Below are positions 1-11,950 of a DNA stretch of 64,000 nucleotides, in pieces (position 1 is the stretch's first letter; the number at the start of each line of letters is the position of its first letter). Below the pieces are notes generated by a model. The model was not told where the DNA came from. It worked only from the letters and a program-made list of their open reading frames with translations, and ran no database searches. The stretch is from assembly GCA_030142905.1 (NCBI GenBank), contig JASJOG010000104.1:645001-709000 (forward strand), given 5' to 3'. The stretch comes from Heliopora coerulea (taxonomy: Eukaryota; Cnidaria; Anthozoa; Scleralcyonacea; Helioporidae). Position numbers and translations under genes: made by a program.

Positions 1-132
1 TTGAAGTTCAAACTCCAAAGAGTTATATTTGCTGTTGGGTAACTACAATTTGAAGTAATTATCATTTTATCGCGTTCTTCAAATTCGTGCCCAGCTCCCG
101 ATCAAAGTGGTGCCCAGGCCCCAAGCACTAAC

Positions 133-3100
133 CTGCAAACTCGGATGACACTTGAGACCTAACAGCGACTTCACCACCAACACGTGACCTTTATTTACGG
201 CGACATGGAGCGGTGTCTGACGACGTTTGTTTCTCGCATTCAGATCGGCACCAGCTCGCCCCAGTTCTTCCACGATTTCCGCCTCGTCACCAAAAGCAGC
301 ATGGTGGATGGCACGGTCGCCATCTTTGTCCTGACAAAAGAAGAAACCGAAGGTTAGAAACACGTGGAGAAATTACCTCTGTCTTTTTTTTTTTTGTTTA
401 TCTCTCATGTGGTTTGGTTTGGTTTTGTTCATTTCATCTCCTTTCTTTTTGGTTTCATGACTCTTCCATTCGTTCCACCATCTTCTATTTCATTTCTCTA
501 CGTCATCTTTGGTCATTTTTCCTTCCCACTCCTTCTCTTTCCTTCTCATTCCTTCCCTTTACTTCCTTTTCCTTCCCTTTCTCTCTTTCCTTCCCTTTCC
601 TTCCCATTCCTATCCTTTCCTCTCTTTTCTTTTAAGCTTTTTCCCTGTCCTCTACTTTCCTTTCCTTTGCTGTCTTTTCTTTTTGTTTTCTTCCCTCTGC
701 TCTCATTTCCTGTCCTTTGCTATCCTTTCCTTTCCTTCCCCTTTTCTTCCTATCCGTTCCACTTTTCCGTTCTTTTCGCTTCCTTTATCTTCCTTTTCCC
801 ATCTTTTCCATCTTTTCCATTCTTTCTTTCCTTTCCCTTACTTTCCCTTCCTTCTCCAATCCCCTCCTATCCTTTCCTTCCTTTCCTTCTCTTCCTCTCT
901 CCCGTCATTCACTTACCTTCCCTAGGGATGTTCAACATCACATTAAATTGTTTCTAAACCAATACTACAAACCTCAATTTCCAAATTAACGTTCATATTG
1001 ACGAGAAGTTTCACCACGTCAATGTGTCCATTTTGACTGGCAGCTTGCAAAGCTGTGTGACCAGAGAACACTCCGTTTACCTAAATAGAAAATGACCACA
1101 AATTGTGCTGCTCTTCAACAAAAAATTTGGTGCACATTTTCCTTTAAAAATCACATCATCAATCATGTTCACAAGCTTGTAGAATACACGACCAAAACAA
1201 CAATTAATCTACTGCTGATTTACTTTAAAATGTAAAACATATCATTACATCTGTTTCCCTCCTGAGCACATCTTCCACTTTCTGTAAGTCTCCATTTGCC
1301 GCAGCTTTCACCAATTCTTCCACTGGGTCCCCAGATACATGGCTCTCGAACAGTTTCTTTAGCAGCGCACTTAAACGTTCTAAACATGGCGAAAACACAC
1401 CATATTGTGAATAAAAACAGAAGTACCTAACAGTACAACATTTATTATAATTGCTCATATTTACAATCCTAATCATAAGCTCAAACATGAGGACTAAACC
1501 CAAAATTAAACTTCTCCTGATTGGTTCGTGCACATAACTAGTATTCCGTTTGTAACCATATATTATAATCTTAATATGCACGCTCTCAAGCTGTTCTCTC
1601 AGAAAAACTGTCTGAGTCCCTGACGGGAATCGAACCCGTAACCTTCTGATCGCCGGTGAGATGCTCTAACCATTGAGCTACAAAGACTCAGATGGTGAGC
1701 GAAGGTTAAATTTGTGTACTGGTTCGTATAGATGGTAGACATATGTACTGCCAGTCTGCAAGTCTCGATATGTCGTCTATTATTTTTGTGTTAATCAATG
1801 ACGTGATTGTAGTAGCTTGGCAATTATATTCTTAATATGCACGCTCTCAAGCTGTTCTCTCAGAAAAACTTTCTGAGAGAACGGGACCTTCTGATCGCCA
1901 GTGAGATGCTCTAACCATTGAGCTACAAAGACTCAGATGTTGAGCGAAGGTTAAATTTGTGTACTGGTTCACTCAACATCTGAGTTTTTGTAGCTCAATG
2001 GTTAGAGCATCTCACCAGCGATCAGAAGGTTATGGGTTCAGTTCCCATCAGGGACTCAGAAAGTTTTTCTGAGAGAACAGCTTGAGAGCGTGCATATTAA
2101 GAATATAATTACCAAGCTACCATAATCACATCATTGATTAACATATATTATAAGACCTTCATGACGTCAATAGTGAAGTCTCTGAAGATGTTGTTAACTT
2201 GACAACGAAACATCAGAATAGACTTCGCAATTCCATTACGGTTTTTCTTCGTGTTTTATGTGCGGCGCTCACATTTATTACAAGAGTAAAAAGCTAGCTT
2301 TAGTTAACTCCCCTGTGCTTTTCATTGTACGGCCACTCCAAGCTAGCTCATTTAATATAAAACTAGTTTAGATCAAAGTTTAGGTTGTTAAGGTTAGCCA
2401 CGGTTCTCTAGTACCAGGTTCTTCTGGGGCCTCTCACCTCCAGAGGATGCTCCTAAAGGTGAACTGTCTGAAGAAGTAACTCGAATGACAGCAGAAGGAT
2501 TGTAGGTCCAAGATGTGCCACATATATCCACCTGAAAAAAATTATTACCTAATGGAATTAATTAATATCTTATTTTCTTGCAGAAGATTGACATATTTTG
2601 AATTCCGTATTATTGCTATTCATGTCATCCCATCCCAACCTTTTCACCCTATTTCATCCCATCTCACCTTCACATCTTACATCACCTTTACTTCACTTTG
2701 TTTACATTTCATCCCATGGCACCCAGTTCTATCTCAACCAACTGCACCAATCTCACCTCACTCTGTGTCACAGACTTCATTCATAAATGGCACCTTTAAT
2801 AACAAGTATATCTGTTGGCTCTTCTAGCTTAGTGAATGACTAAGAAATTTAAAAGAATTTTGGCTACCTGACAAGGCTAACATGTCTGCAAAAGAACATC
2901 AAATATGTGTACGATTTAGGAGAAAGGTCGATTCTATCTCATCTCATCTCAACTCAATCCTACATGTTTCTGTCCCATACCATCTCATGGTATTCCATCT
3001 CATTCCACTCCATCCCGTCTAGCCCCATCCCTTCCTCCTTAGCTCATCCCATCAATCTTGTCTCATCTTACCTCACTCCACCCCATCTCAACTCATCCTG

Positions 3101-6100
3101 TCTCACTCTATCCCAACCCATATCACATCCAAGCCTGGATATATTTTTTTTTGCTCTGGCTGTCAAAATGACCAGCATCAATCAGATTGTGCCTGTCACA
3201 AAACAAAATGTACCTGTCACTTAACAAGACTATAATTTGATTGCTATTCGTACAGTTGCCGTACATTAATAATTATTGTATACAAGCATTGGTATGGGAT
3301 ATTAAAACTTAAAAGTATGAATGATACATGCGCTGCACACAATTTTATTTAAAAGTATTATACATGTAGATTTATACATGTAGTATACGACTACAAAAAG
3401 ATCATAATCATCAACAATTAATTTATTCTTGAACCATCACATGTCTCTTTGATCAATTTAAACCCTCAATGTCACAGTAAATCCCCAGGAAGGAAGCCTG
3501 CAAAACTAGAATTACTATCACCCAAATCAGACAAATGTTTCTTATGTAAGTCCTTGTCAGTGGTCAAGTCTTGATCAATATGGCTATCATTGCTAACACT
3601 ATTTATGTCAGCAGACATGAAAAATGAAGTTATTTTCTTCGATATATTGTATATAATTTAATGCTAGAGTGATTACAAACAATCAACATCCAAGACAGTT
3701 GCACTTCGCCATTTTATATTCACCTGCACACGATCTTGCAGAGATTGAATGAAGAGAACGATTGATTAAAGACAAATATTAATAATTGGCTTTGTAATGA
3801 AACTGGAAATCAATGTTACCAAAAACCGTTCTGGACAAAGTGACAGACATAGTCAAATTTGACTGTCAAAACTCTATAAATGACAAATTTGTACCAGACA
3901 ATGTCCATGACCAGATGCTAATATCCAGGCTTGATCACATCACACCACCCAACATCAATCAAGTCATGCCAGGTCCCTCACTGATGCCATCTAACCCCAC
4001 CCCATTTCAGAACCATTGGTCACAATCATTTGTTCCATTATTTTCATTTCTTGACTCACTTAGCACAACATTGCACCAACCTTAAGATCCCCATCTGGAT
4101 AGACTTGTTGAATCCTTCCAATCTTACCAAGAGTCTATGAAATACAAATTATTACAGACTTCACTTTGTTTTGTTTTTTAGTACTTGTTTTTAGACACTA
4201 ATCATTGAGCTGTTGTACTGAATTCCTTCACACTCAGAGTTCTTCTGAGAAATAAAATACCAAATAAAGGCCATGTTAGGGTTGTAACAAGGGTTTGCAA
4301 AAATAGATTTTTACCCTATAGCACCCAAACCAAGATCTACCTCAGCTGAACAAAGTAATCTTTGGTTGACCTAAACAAAATCTCAAAGGGCCAACAAATA
4401 CTTTAAAAGGGCCACTAGGAGATGAAATGGTAAACAATTATTATTGATGTTCTGTATTGTATGAATGAATAAAGAAAGTATGGAACTTCATGGAGAATTT
4501 CAGCATGTCTAATTATTAAAAGGTTCAAAGGTTAGCAACTGCCATGACTGGTCTCAAAGAAATGCAATGTTTTGAGCAAAGGACCTTTGTCAGAGAAAGA
4601 AACGTGTTCCTTCTCTGACAAAGAGCCTTTGCTTGAAACATTGGGTTTCTTTGAGATCAGTCATGGTGGTTACCAACCTTCAAACTTTTTACATGATTTA
4701 ACATTGTCTACACAGTATTCTGTTTTTATATCTAAGAATTATAATCCCACTTACTGCCTCCATAGCTTCTGTCCATTCCCCATGACCCAGCTGTAGGGCT
4801 TTTACTGTATCAACATCATTACAGATCTGCACTAAGTCTCCAATATGAAACTGAGTGGGAGAGGTTGGTGACATCACAGGAGGTGTGGATGGTGAAACAG
4901 CCATTGCACCACCACTAGCTGAAGAGCCTGGCACTCTGGTTAGTACAGCAGGGTTGAAAGTCCACCTGTGAAAAAGTCATCAAAAATAACAGTGTTATCT
5001 GATGTATTAATGCTTATATTAATTAACAGATTAAGCAATTCCAATTTTTCATTCACACTATGCATTGCAAACCCAGACAGTCTTAGGGAGATATTGTAAA
5101 ATTCATATTCTAAGGCAGAGGTAAAAAACAGTACTCGTTGTAAATGTATCAAACAGATGAGCCTTGATTGACAGAAATACCTGTTTCCACTGGGATATGT
5201 CACGACAATATCATGATCTTCATCAATACCGACAATAGTTCCTGGTGTAGTCAATGTCTAAAAGAGTTATACTATAATTACAATCCAAAATATAACTGAT
5301 CATATGGAATGCTCAGGAAAATTTTACTTAGGGATAGCATATTAATGGACTGTTAGAAGTAAAGTTAATGAAACAACATGTATATAAAGAACAAACCAAG
5401 AAATTTGTACCATTAAGTCAGGATTTTCACAATGAGAGTATTGATTGTGCTGAAATGAGTTATTGTAATTATAACTACTTTGCATGAAATCTATATATAT
5501 ACTTTGTTAAAATCTAAAAGACATTTGTACACTATGAAACAGGAGCATTCCAATTAAGGGCCGAGGGCATACTTCATAATTTTATTGTGGCCTACACTAG
5601 ACAGTTTCATTTGGTGAAGTGGTGCACCTATTCCATCTTAAAAAATTAATGCAGAACATTACCTCATACATTCCTTCTGTCCATCCCCCATGGCCATTTT
5701 GTAAAGATTGAACAATCTCTAAGTCCAAATCCACCGTAACCAAATCTCCAATTTGGAACTCATTTAGGGATTGAGGACGAGTTGCACTACTGCCACTTTC
5801 ACCTGAACAGACAAAATGAAAATTGAGTTTACCTTAACTGAGTGCAGAAAGATAACTTACTGCAAATAAATGTTGTACAGAACTTTGTTTCTAAGGGATA
5901 ACATAATTATTTTGTATAAATTTAAATCTAAATGTGCACATAAGCATGCTCTAAGTGTCTTCTGTTGCTCCTCAGTGCTCTGTGACAATGCTACACTTTG
6001 TTTTGTCATACAGTTTGTCTGTGCCATGGTGTCCCATGTAGCTAATTCAGCTCAGAAATTCTTACCTAACAAGGGCAGATGATCACGGTAATAGGCTCCT

Positions 6101-9100
6101 CCTTTTGCATCACTAAGTACTTTAAGGTCACACTACATAAACACAGCGATTTGATATTATTATATACATATATATGGTATATTATACATTATCATATTTA
6201 TAAAAGGTAGCCTTTTCAGCCATTGCCATTAATATACAATGCTGTTATCAGTAAGATGATATCACCATTACAGCAGCATTCTTGAAGTATACACTATCTA
6301 AAAGATAGAAAAAAAGCTTCTCTTTTGGCTACTAATCTCCTGGCGAAGGGCCTTTGCTTGAAATGTCAAGAAGCTTTTTTTCTATCTTTTAGATTGTGTA
6401 TACCACAAGAACGCCACTGTTTTATTGAAGCTATCTACACTGGACCCCAGTGCCTTCGAATATCACCATTACATCACAATAATTCTTAACCAGCAAGACT
6501 GTAATTACTAGGGATGACTTCTACAACAGCTTTTATAAACAGCTGTTACCTTATCATTTGTGATTACCTTAAAGTTTTACATAGTTAGTCTACAGTAATA
6601 TTACACAAGGAAAACAAAGAATCATGAAATTTCATGACATGTATGTGTACAATATTTTACACAAAAAAATGAAATGCAAAAGTGATCAAGCAAGAGTCAT
6701 GCAGTGTGATCATTTTCACCTGAGAGTTAAATAGAAACCCACCTTATTCATTAATAAAGTGGAATTAACTGAGAAGAATTTTAAAAAATAACATTTTAAA
6801 TGTTATGACATATATCCAAACTCACCATGCCTTCAAAGGCGACACGATAAAGATTCTTTGCACCATTATCCCATAAAACATAAGCCGCACTGCGAGGATT
6901 TGATGAGCTCCAGTCTTGAATCTCAGTGACTTTTCCTCTACGACTGGTACCACCTAAAATAAAGGGGAAGAAAAACCAAATTAAATTAATAATAATTACA
7001 TAATATGAGGGATTTCAAGGTAAGGTACTGCACAATGCATGTATTGGCTAAATGAAAACAGTATCAGATAAATTCAATATAATACAATCCCATATAAAGT
7101 TGGCATTGTAATTGAATTAGCTAAAGTTAAAACTCAAGTTGTGTTTAGTTTTAGATGGTTGGGTTGTGAGTCAAGTCAAGAAATACAACTTTTTGGGTAA
7201 GACAAGTCATTCACTTAGCTCAAGTCAAACTGAGTTAATTCAGTATGCAGACTCAAGTCAGCACCAAGTCTTCATATAAGACCAATCTAGAACAATAAGT
7301 TTAGCCCACCTTCCAGGTATTAGATTTCAGTTTGCATCTGATTCATTACTTTTTTGGAACAAATTGCCTATATTGTCCTTTTCTGGCATGACTATCATCA
7401 CAGTATTTCTAAAGTTTAGTTACATGCAAAAAAAAGAATTGTAGAAATTAAGGTAACTACTTTGTTGATTTTTTAATAAAACATTAGTTCACTCAAAGAG
7501 ATACTGTATGATATTCTTGTACTAAACATTCATTCATGTGATCATTTGAACCTTTCCCTCATATTTCACACATTATTTGAAATCACTACATACCATCCTG
7601 TTCCTCCCACTGCCAATCAATACCACGAACAACTCTAGCACCTGGAAACATTCCTCTGGCAGTAAGCTTTTTGCTCTTTCGCCGTGACTCAATCAGAACT
7701 CTGAACACCCATACAACAAGGTAAAAGAAGAAAAACAATTAGTACTGCACTCATAAGCATTATATAACATCCTGATCAAGCACCAAAGTAATCAATATGA
7801 ATGTAAAAAGGTAAAATGCTAAAAAACTGATGAAAAGGTGTGCATTTTTCAGACTTCAATTAAAAACTTCAAGCATAAAAATTCACATACATGTTTCGTT
7901 GGTCATTTCTTATGCCTGTAATAGTTTTAGGGAGCTTCAAGTCCTGGCCCAAATGTATTGGCAAGTACTACTTTTTGAAACCAATAGCCTTGGTCCACTG
8001 GTAACTCAAACATTTTTCCAAATGGTCTTAAACACTAACAGCCTGTGGTCACATTATGACAGCATTCAATTCTTATGAGACAATTTGCTCTGGAATATTA
8101 TAAGACTGTTGATTCTATACCTTTCACAGCCAGGATTTGAAATCCTGTAAAATCTGTGTCTAAGAGAATGCTTATCACCATGGTAACACAATGAGCACAG
8201 ATCATAATTGGCACATTCGGCACATTTCCAACGAATACCAAATATTGGTTGCTGTCGACAACCATCACACATTGTTCCATCATGCTTCACACCTACAGGA
8301 GGAATAATAAGGATAATTACTAGCATAAGTACTACTTCATGTAAATATCACCTTAAATATTTACTATTTATAGTAAATCAGTATCTGCTGTGGTTGTTGT
8401 GGATGACCAGAAAATGATATCACATCTTACAATTTCAGTTTATTTAAATCAATGTAAAACAACACTCAAGTCTTCAAGAATTTATTCATTAATTTGAAAC
8501 AAATCAATATTCAAAGGACTGGCAATATATAAGATCAAACAAAATTCATATAATGGAAGTAATTTACCCCAGTTCACTGAAACCTGGTTAGTTTCTATGA
8601 CTTACTCAGAAGGGAAGATCTCTTCTTCTAAGTAATGAGAAGTGTATCAATTGAACAGATGCATAAATTTCTAATGCAACACAATAAACAGGGGGCCTTC
8701 CTCTAAACATGCCAGTGATTTATGACACCCATTACAGGCACATTCTATATGTAAGATTGTTTGTCTTCAGATACCCAGGTCTGCATGCAAACTGCTTCCC
8801 TTCAGAAGTGAGATGATTTTTATAATCAATGTGTCAGCAGGAATGATGTTTCACTATCCCTTCAGTTTTTCAGCTTCAAAAAAAAAATATAGCTGGAACT
8901 CTTGTTTCTTAGATATTTCTCCCTCTGTTTTTGAAATATTTGTTATTCTATGTCGAATTATGCTAATTATTTTGTGATTATTATTAATGATTGTTTGACT
9001 TTGAGCCCATATTTTCTAAAAAGGACAAGCTCGAAATGAAGCAAAATATTAAAACATTCCAAGGATAAATGAAAAGAAATGAAAAGATTACAACCTTAAG

Positions 9101-9673
9101 GATAATCAAGTGCGTCTCAATACAATCAAAGCAGTACGAAACGATACGTAAATTGCAAACATCAATGAGTACTGCAGTGATTCGTGGTAACTGCACGAAA
9201 TGTTTTTTGCAAGCAATTCTAGAAACAAGACATTCATCTACTCAAAATAATTTTTCGCAGATTTTCCACGTAAAAAAACTTCAAACAACAGAAGAAAGTG
9301 GAGTATTAAAAAAATACAGTTCCATGATTCAATCCCAGTTCGATCGTAGTATTCTTCACTTTCAGATCGGAGTCGTTATCCGAATTTATCTTTCGACAAA
9401 GACCCGACATTAGGAACACAATAATCCAACGTAAACAACAACTCCTCAAACGTAAAGCAAGATTTAAACCAGACCTGTCGGGCTACTGTCCAGAATTCGT
9501 AAGTCATAACAACCAGAACAACGATAGTTTGCGGCTGTTCCATTATCCCAAACACAAACAACCTCTTCTGAACTTTCAAAGCTTCTGACAGTTCCTAAGT
9601 GTCCTTCGCCACCATCTTGCTTGCCCCACTTCCAGTCCGGTCCTCGTACAACTCTGCAGCCAACGCCATCCAT
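133..9673 (-). CDS. mib1: Mind bomb 1-like E3 ubiquitin ligase (5' part, 13 exons; continues past left edge)
   Basis: MIB1 ubiquitinates Delta/Jagged ligands so that they are endocytosed and activate Notch. Minus-strand exons: 9673-9475, 8292-8121, 7700-7594, 6953-6826, 6132-6066, 5802-5663, 5257-5181, 4965-4755, 4134-4081, 2531-2438, 1379-1249, 1080-973, 330-133. All are flanked by AG/GT and the phases join without a break (1686 nt, 562 codons). Order of parts: first MIB/HERC2 domain ([18 protein letters not shown]), ZZ zinc finger ([29 protein letters not shown]), second MIB/HERC2 domain ([18 protein letters not shown]), two MIB repeats ([39 protein letters not shown]), then ankyrin repeats ([51 protein letters not shown]). 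HPSLQ at the end of the last visible repeat favours MIB1 over MIB2. The remaining ankyrins and RING fingers must lie off the left edge. The start Met gives an N-terminus about ten residues shorter than vertebrate MIB1. Confidence 0.93.
379..925. repeat. Polypyrimidine (CTTTCC/TTCC) simple-repeat tract
   Basis: About 550 bases almost entirely of T and C on the plus strand, made of imperfect CCTTTCC and CTTCC units. It lies in the MIB1 intron between the exons at 1080-973 and 330-133, so the MIB1 transcript carries the purine strand (GGAAAG). The long open frames here come only from the lack of purines and are not genes. Such a mirror-like tract can form triplex DNA. Confidence 0.9.
1572..1760 (-). 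mobile_element. tRNA-derived SINE copy (minus)
   Basis: On the minus strand a tRNA-like head covers about 1613-1688. It has a 7-bp acceptor pairing (GTCTTTG with CAGGGAC), a D arm GCTCAATGGTTAGAGC with an A box, and a T arm ACGGGTTCGATTCCCGT with a B box. The anticodon stem has a mismatch and the loop lacks U33, so this is a SINE head and not a working tRNA. A shared tail (TTTCTGAGAGAACAGCTTGAG) follows. Intronic in MIB1. Confidence 0.75.
1824..2112. repeat. Head-to-head inverted pair of SINE copies
   Basis: A minus-strand SINE copy (1824-1971, T arm partly lost) is followed directly by a plus-strand copy (1972-2112) of the same tRNA-headed family. Together they make a palindrome about 290 bases long centred near 1971. 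The plus copy retains GCTCAATGGTTAGAGC and GGTTCAGTTCCCATC. Both end in the same tail, terminating in TGCATATTAAGAATATAAT. With the copy just upstream, three copies lie within 550 bases of one MIB1 intron. Confidence 0.75.
2605..3140. repeat. Degenerate CATCTCATCCCA-type minisatellite
   Basis: Two stretches (about 2620-2770 and 2935-3135) consist of imperfect repeats of CATCCCATCTCACCTC-like units on the plus strand. They lie within a MIB1 intron. The open frames here are a result of this composition. Confidence 0.75.
4542..4667. repeat. Fold-back (inverted repeat) element
   Basis: Arms CATGACTGGTCTCAAAGAAA and TTTCTTTGAGATCAGTCATG flank an inner, also self-complementary segment (GACCTTTGTCAGAGAAAG against CTTTCTCTGACAAAGAGCC-like sequence). 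The centre carries GAGCCTTTGCTTGAAAC, related to the hammerhead-like motif seen elsewhere in the window. Lies in a MIB1 intron. Confidence 0.75.
6287..6403. repeat. Fold-back element with hammerhead-like centre
   Basis: The left arm (TATACACTATCTAAAAGATAG, then A-rich, AAGCTTCT) is complementary to the right arm (AGAAGCTTTTTTTCTATCTT then TTAGATTGTGTATA). A related half element sits at 27365-27475. Intronic in MIB1. Confidence 0.8.
6340..6367 (+). ncRNA. Degenerate hammerhead-like core
   Basis: CTGGCGA, a short stem-loop of the form GGGC/GCTT, then GAAATGTC. This has the layout CUGANGA, helix II, GAAA, but the first box has G for A at its fourth base, which should abolish or weaken cleavage. 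Sits between the arms of the surrounding fold-back element. Confidence 0.3.
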
Positions 9674-9699
9674 GAAGAACAGATTTTAAATGTGATTTT

Positions 9700-9860
9700 T
9701 ATGGCCAAAATTTGAGGAAGTCATACTTGCAGTCTGTAATTTTAAAGTTTATTTTCGGCATACACTTCGTTTGCACATGCGCGAAACATTTCACTCGCGA
9801 CACCCGCTTTCTCCCGCGAAATTCAAAATCAAACTACAAGATGGCGACTTCTCAAACAAC
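9700..9860. promoter_or_regulatory. Probable promoter/5' flank of MIB1-like gene
   Basis: This stretch just upstream of the MIB1 start is richer in CG dinucleotides than its surroundings (GCGCGAAA, TCGCGACACCCGC, CCCGCGAAATTC). It contains CAAGATGGCGAC at about 9837, matching the YY1-type AAGATGGCG element common at TATA-less animal promoters. The element reads on the plus strand, opposite to MIB1, so it could serve an unseen divergent transcript. A related GCGACACCC(A/G) segment recurs near 9965. No TATA box seen. Confidence 0.4.
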
Positions 9861-10325
9861 ACAAATATTTCAGATGTGCCTGTGAAAGAGGTAAAACAGC
9901 CAATAAACAAGCGAGTAATCGGCATTGTCATGACATTGGGTACCAGACGACTGAGTTTAGCTTCGCGACACCCATTTTCCCCACCCATTTTTAGTATTAT
10001 TTTACCTGCCAAATGAGCACTTTATTGACAAAATTGAAATCATCAACGTAAAATTTGATCACTTCTTTTATCACTTTAACCCTCAACTTCTTTTCTCTAT
10101 TTTTCTCGTCTTCCATCTCCTTCCCTTTCCATTTCATCTATATCCATTCCTTACCATTTCACTCCTATCTAATTCTAAAATTCATGTAATTACCGTATGA
10201 GAAATATAGAGCGTGTCCGTGTTTTGTACTAACCCCCCTGCAATGAAATCCTTACCATCTTTTTCTATCTCACTGCAACTTTGTCATTTCCATTAAGTCC
10301 TATTCATTCCATTCCACTCCCTATC

Positions 10326-10489
10326 CAGGGACAGCGGAACGAAATTTCGAGGGGGGGGGGGGGGCTAGCGATACAAATGCACCCTTCTGCATGTTTCCAC
10401 GGAAAATTTCACAACAAATGTTCGGAAAAGTAGTGGTTACAATGTTATTTTTGGAAAAAAGTGGGAGGCTTTAGCCCCAGCCGTCCCTG
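10326..10489. mobile_element. Short non-autonomous element with CAGGGACAGC termini
   Basis: Starts CAGGGACAGCGGAACG and ends CCAGCCGTCCCTG, an imperfect terminal inverted repeat, with a run of about 14 G near 10351. No coding capacity and no convincing target-site duplication. Resembles a MITE. Confidence 0.5.
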
Positions 10490-10599
10490 TTATGCACTCC
10501 ACTCTCTCTTCTATTTAACGCTACTTATCTTCTCTCGCTCCTTGTCGTCCTGATCTATTCATATCAGTCCCTATAAAATCCATATCCTCCTCATCTATA

Positions 10600-10811
10600 A
10601 GATAAAACAGACTCCGAATATCAAAGTCATCTTGAAAACTCAAGATTTGAGTAAAATCAAGACAATTATGGTATTTGCGTGATATTTCGTCTTTATTTCA
10701 AAGACATCGTCTTTATTTCAAAGACGGAATATCACGCAAATACCATAATTGTCTTGATTTTACTCAAATCTTGAATTTTCAAGATGACTTTGATATTCGG
10801 AGTCTGTCTTA
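10600..10811. repeat. Long near-perfect inverted repeat (fold-back element)
   Basis: Left arm 10600-10688 and right arm about 10724-10811 are almost exact reverse complements (AAGATAAAACAGACTCCGAA against TTCGGAGTCTGTCTT; CAAGACAATTATGGTATTTG against CAAATACCATAATTGTCTTG). The centre holds two copies of TCTTTATTTCAAAGAC. Related elements lie at 48919-49163 and 63690-63830, with internal GACTTTATTTCAAAGTC stems. Confidence 0.88.
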
Positions 10812-11360
10812 TCCATCATTATCCATCCCCTTCGATCTATACCCACCACTAGCTGTCCTATTCCATCCCATCCCACCCCAGGTCTTCCTCTTTTTCCGCA
10901 ATAAATTTCTTGTTTTAATCGCAACCTATGTTTTCAGGTTTCTCAATTCAGTATGCTGTCATTAATTTGTTTTTTTAACCAACGCAACCAAACAGCTTGA
11001 TACTTAAACGCCTGTTGGGGTTTCCCTTCTGCTGAATAAAATCCTTTGGCGTTAGCAAGCCTGTCTAAATCCGTCTACGGTGCAGACTAACGTTAGCTAG
11101 AACAAAATCTTCCGGCGTTTGTCCGAACAAAATCTTTAAAGTTGACATCCGCCATTTTCAGCACCCAGAGGGTCAATAGCCCGTTCTTTAGCTGAAGTAA
11201 GTAAAAGACATGAACTTAATAACTACTGTATTTGCCACTCAAATTTTTTATTGATGGTTGACCAGCGTAAATGCTTTCAATATTTCGGCAATTAATCATT
11301 AAAACAGCAGATTCTTCTTAGGTTAATGACCAATTAACCTTTGTTTTTATCGCTGTGACG
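10812..11360. other. Intergenic, no gene seen
   Basis: Nothing codes convincingly here. Sequence near 11150-11165 (CATCCGCCATTTTCAG) contains the reverse of a YY1-type element, so a promoter is possible just upstream of the short coding-like segment at 11361. Confidence 0.4.
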
Positions 11361-11736
11361 ATGCTCGTGAAAGACCCGAAGAAATTGGTTTGGACGCACG
11401 GAAATAAGCATCCACTGAAGATACGTCTGCTAAAGTAAGTTATATTTCGACACTACAACGCATTTTTGAGAGAAACTGGCAGAAACATTAATTTAGTCAG
11501 CTTAAGGCTGACCCGTGGTAAACTAAGAGCGCAGGGCTCTTGTTCCACCCACAACCACAAATGTAATTGTGAAATATATACATATATTTTGCCTCAACAT
11601 GTAGCCAAATTTGCATGTATTGGTTTTCAAGTTCATAGTTTTTTTTTTCATTAAGTGCAGGACCCCCAAAAGCGCAAGGCCGTCGGCAAATGCCCAATGT
11701 AAACCAGGTACTGTTAGTGAAATGAAAGGCAGATAA
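11361..11736 (+). CDS. Possible small two-exon gene, unidentified
   Basis: ATG at 11361 opens a 25-codon exon (MLVKDPKKLVWTHGNK then HPLKIRLLK) ending at GTAAGT near 11434. A pyrimidine-rich acceptor ending GTGCAG near 11660 continues in phase to TPKSARPSANAQCKPGTVSE and a stop near 11735. Splice sites and phase agree, but the product would be only about 50 residues with no recognised domain. It lies antisense to the coding-like block at 11655-11950. At most one of the two is likely real. Confidence 0.2.
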
Positions 11737-11950
11737 ACACTGCGATGATCTTTGAGCTGAGAAGCGGGGACACTCTCGATTGAGAAGAGCACTCCTTGAG
11801 AATAAACGTTCCCGCTTTCAGCCAGGACAGTCACACGAAGTGATTCAAGTAACGAGCCACGATAAAGAGGATCCTTAATCTCCAGGTAAACTTTGAATGT
11901 CTCTCGAGGTTGATAGGGCCACGTCAATGTATTTAATGAGAGAATAAGAC
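11655..11950 (-). CDS. Coding-like exon block, unidentified
   Basis: On the minus strand an open frame with protein-like composition reads TLTWPYQPRETFKVYLEI, LLESLRVTVLAESGNVYSQG, VLFSIESVPASQL and HRSVYLPFISLTVPG. The alternating hydrophobic pattern suggests beta strands. I do not recognise the family; weak resemblance to the lumenal beta-sandwich of seipin was considered but is not convincing. No clear first or last exon partner was found, so it may be an isolated exon, a relic, or chance. Confidence 0.25.

Noticed and set aside
364..957. Long open frame of 197 codons rich in F, L, S and P
   Set aside because: It follows from the polypyrimidine simple repeat; three overlapping frames are open at once and the composition is pure CT-repeat translation.
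1613..1688. Possible functional tRNA gene (minus)
   Set aside because: Acceptor, D and T arms fit, but the anticodon stem is mismatched, U33 is absent, and the same unit recurs with a common tail, so it is a SINE head.
133..9673. Assignment to MIB2 rather than MIB1
   Set aside because: The last visible ankyrin repeat (KCHPSLQ) and the [12 protein letters not shown] repeat match MIB1 better; the distal RING fingers needed for a final test are outside the window.
9791..10016. Overlapping plus and minus frames next to the MIB1 start
   Set aside because: Both cover a CG-rich promoter-like stretch with a duplicated GCGACACCC motif; no coding signature on either strand.
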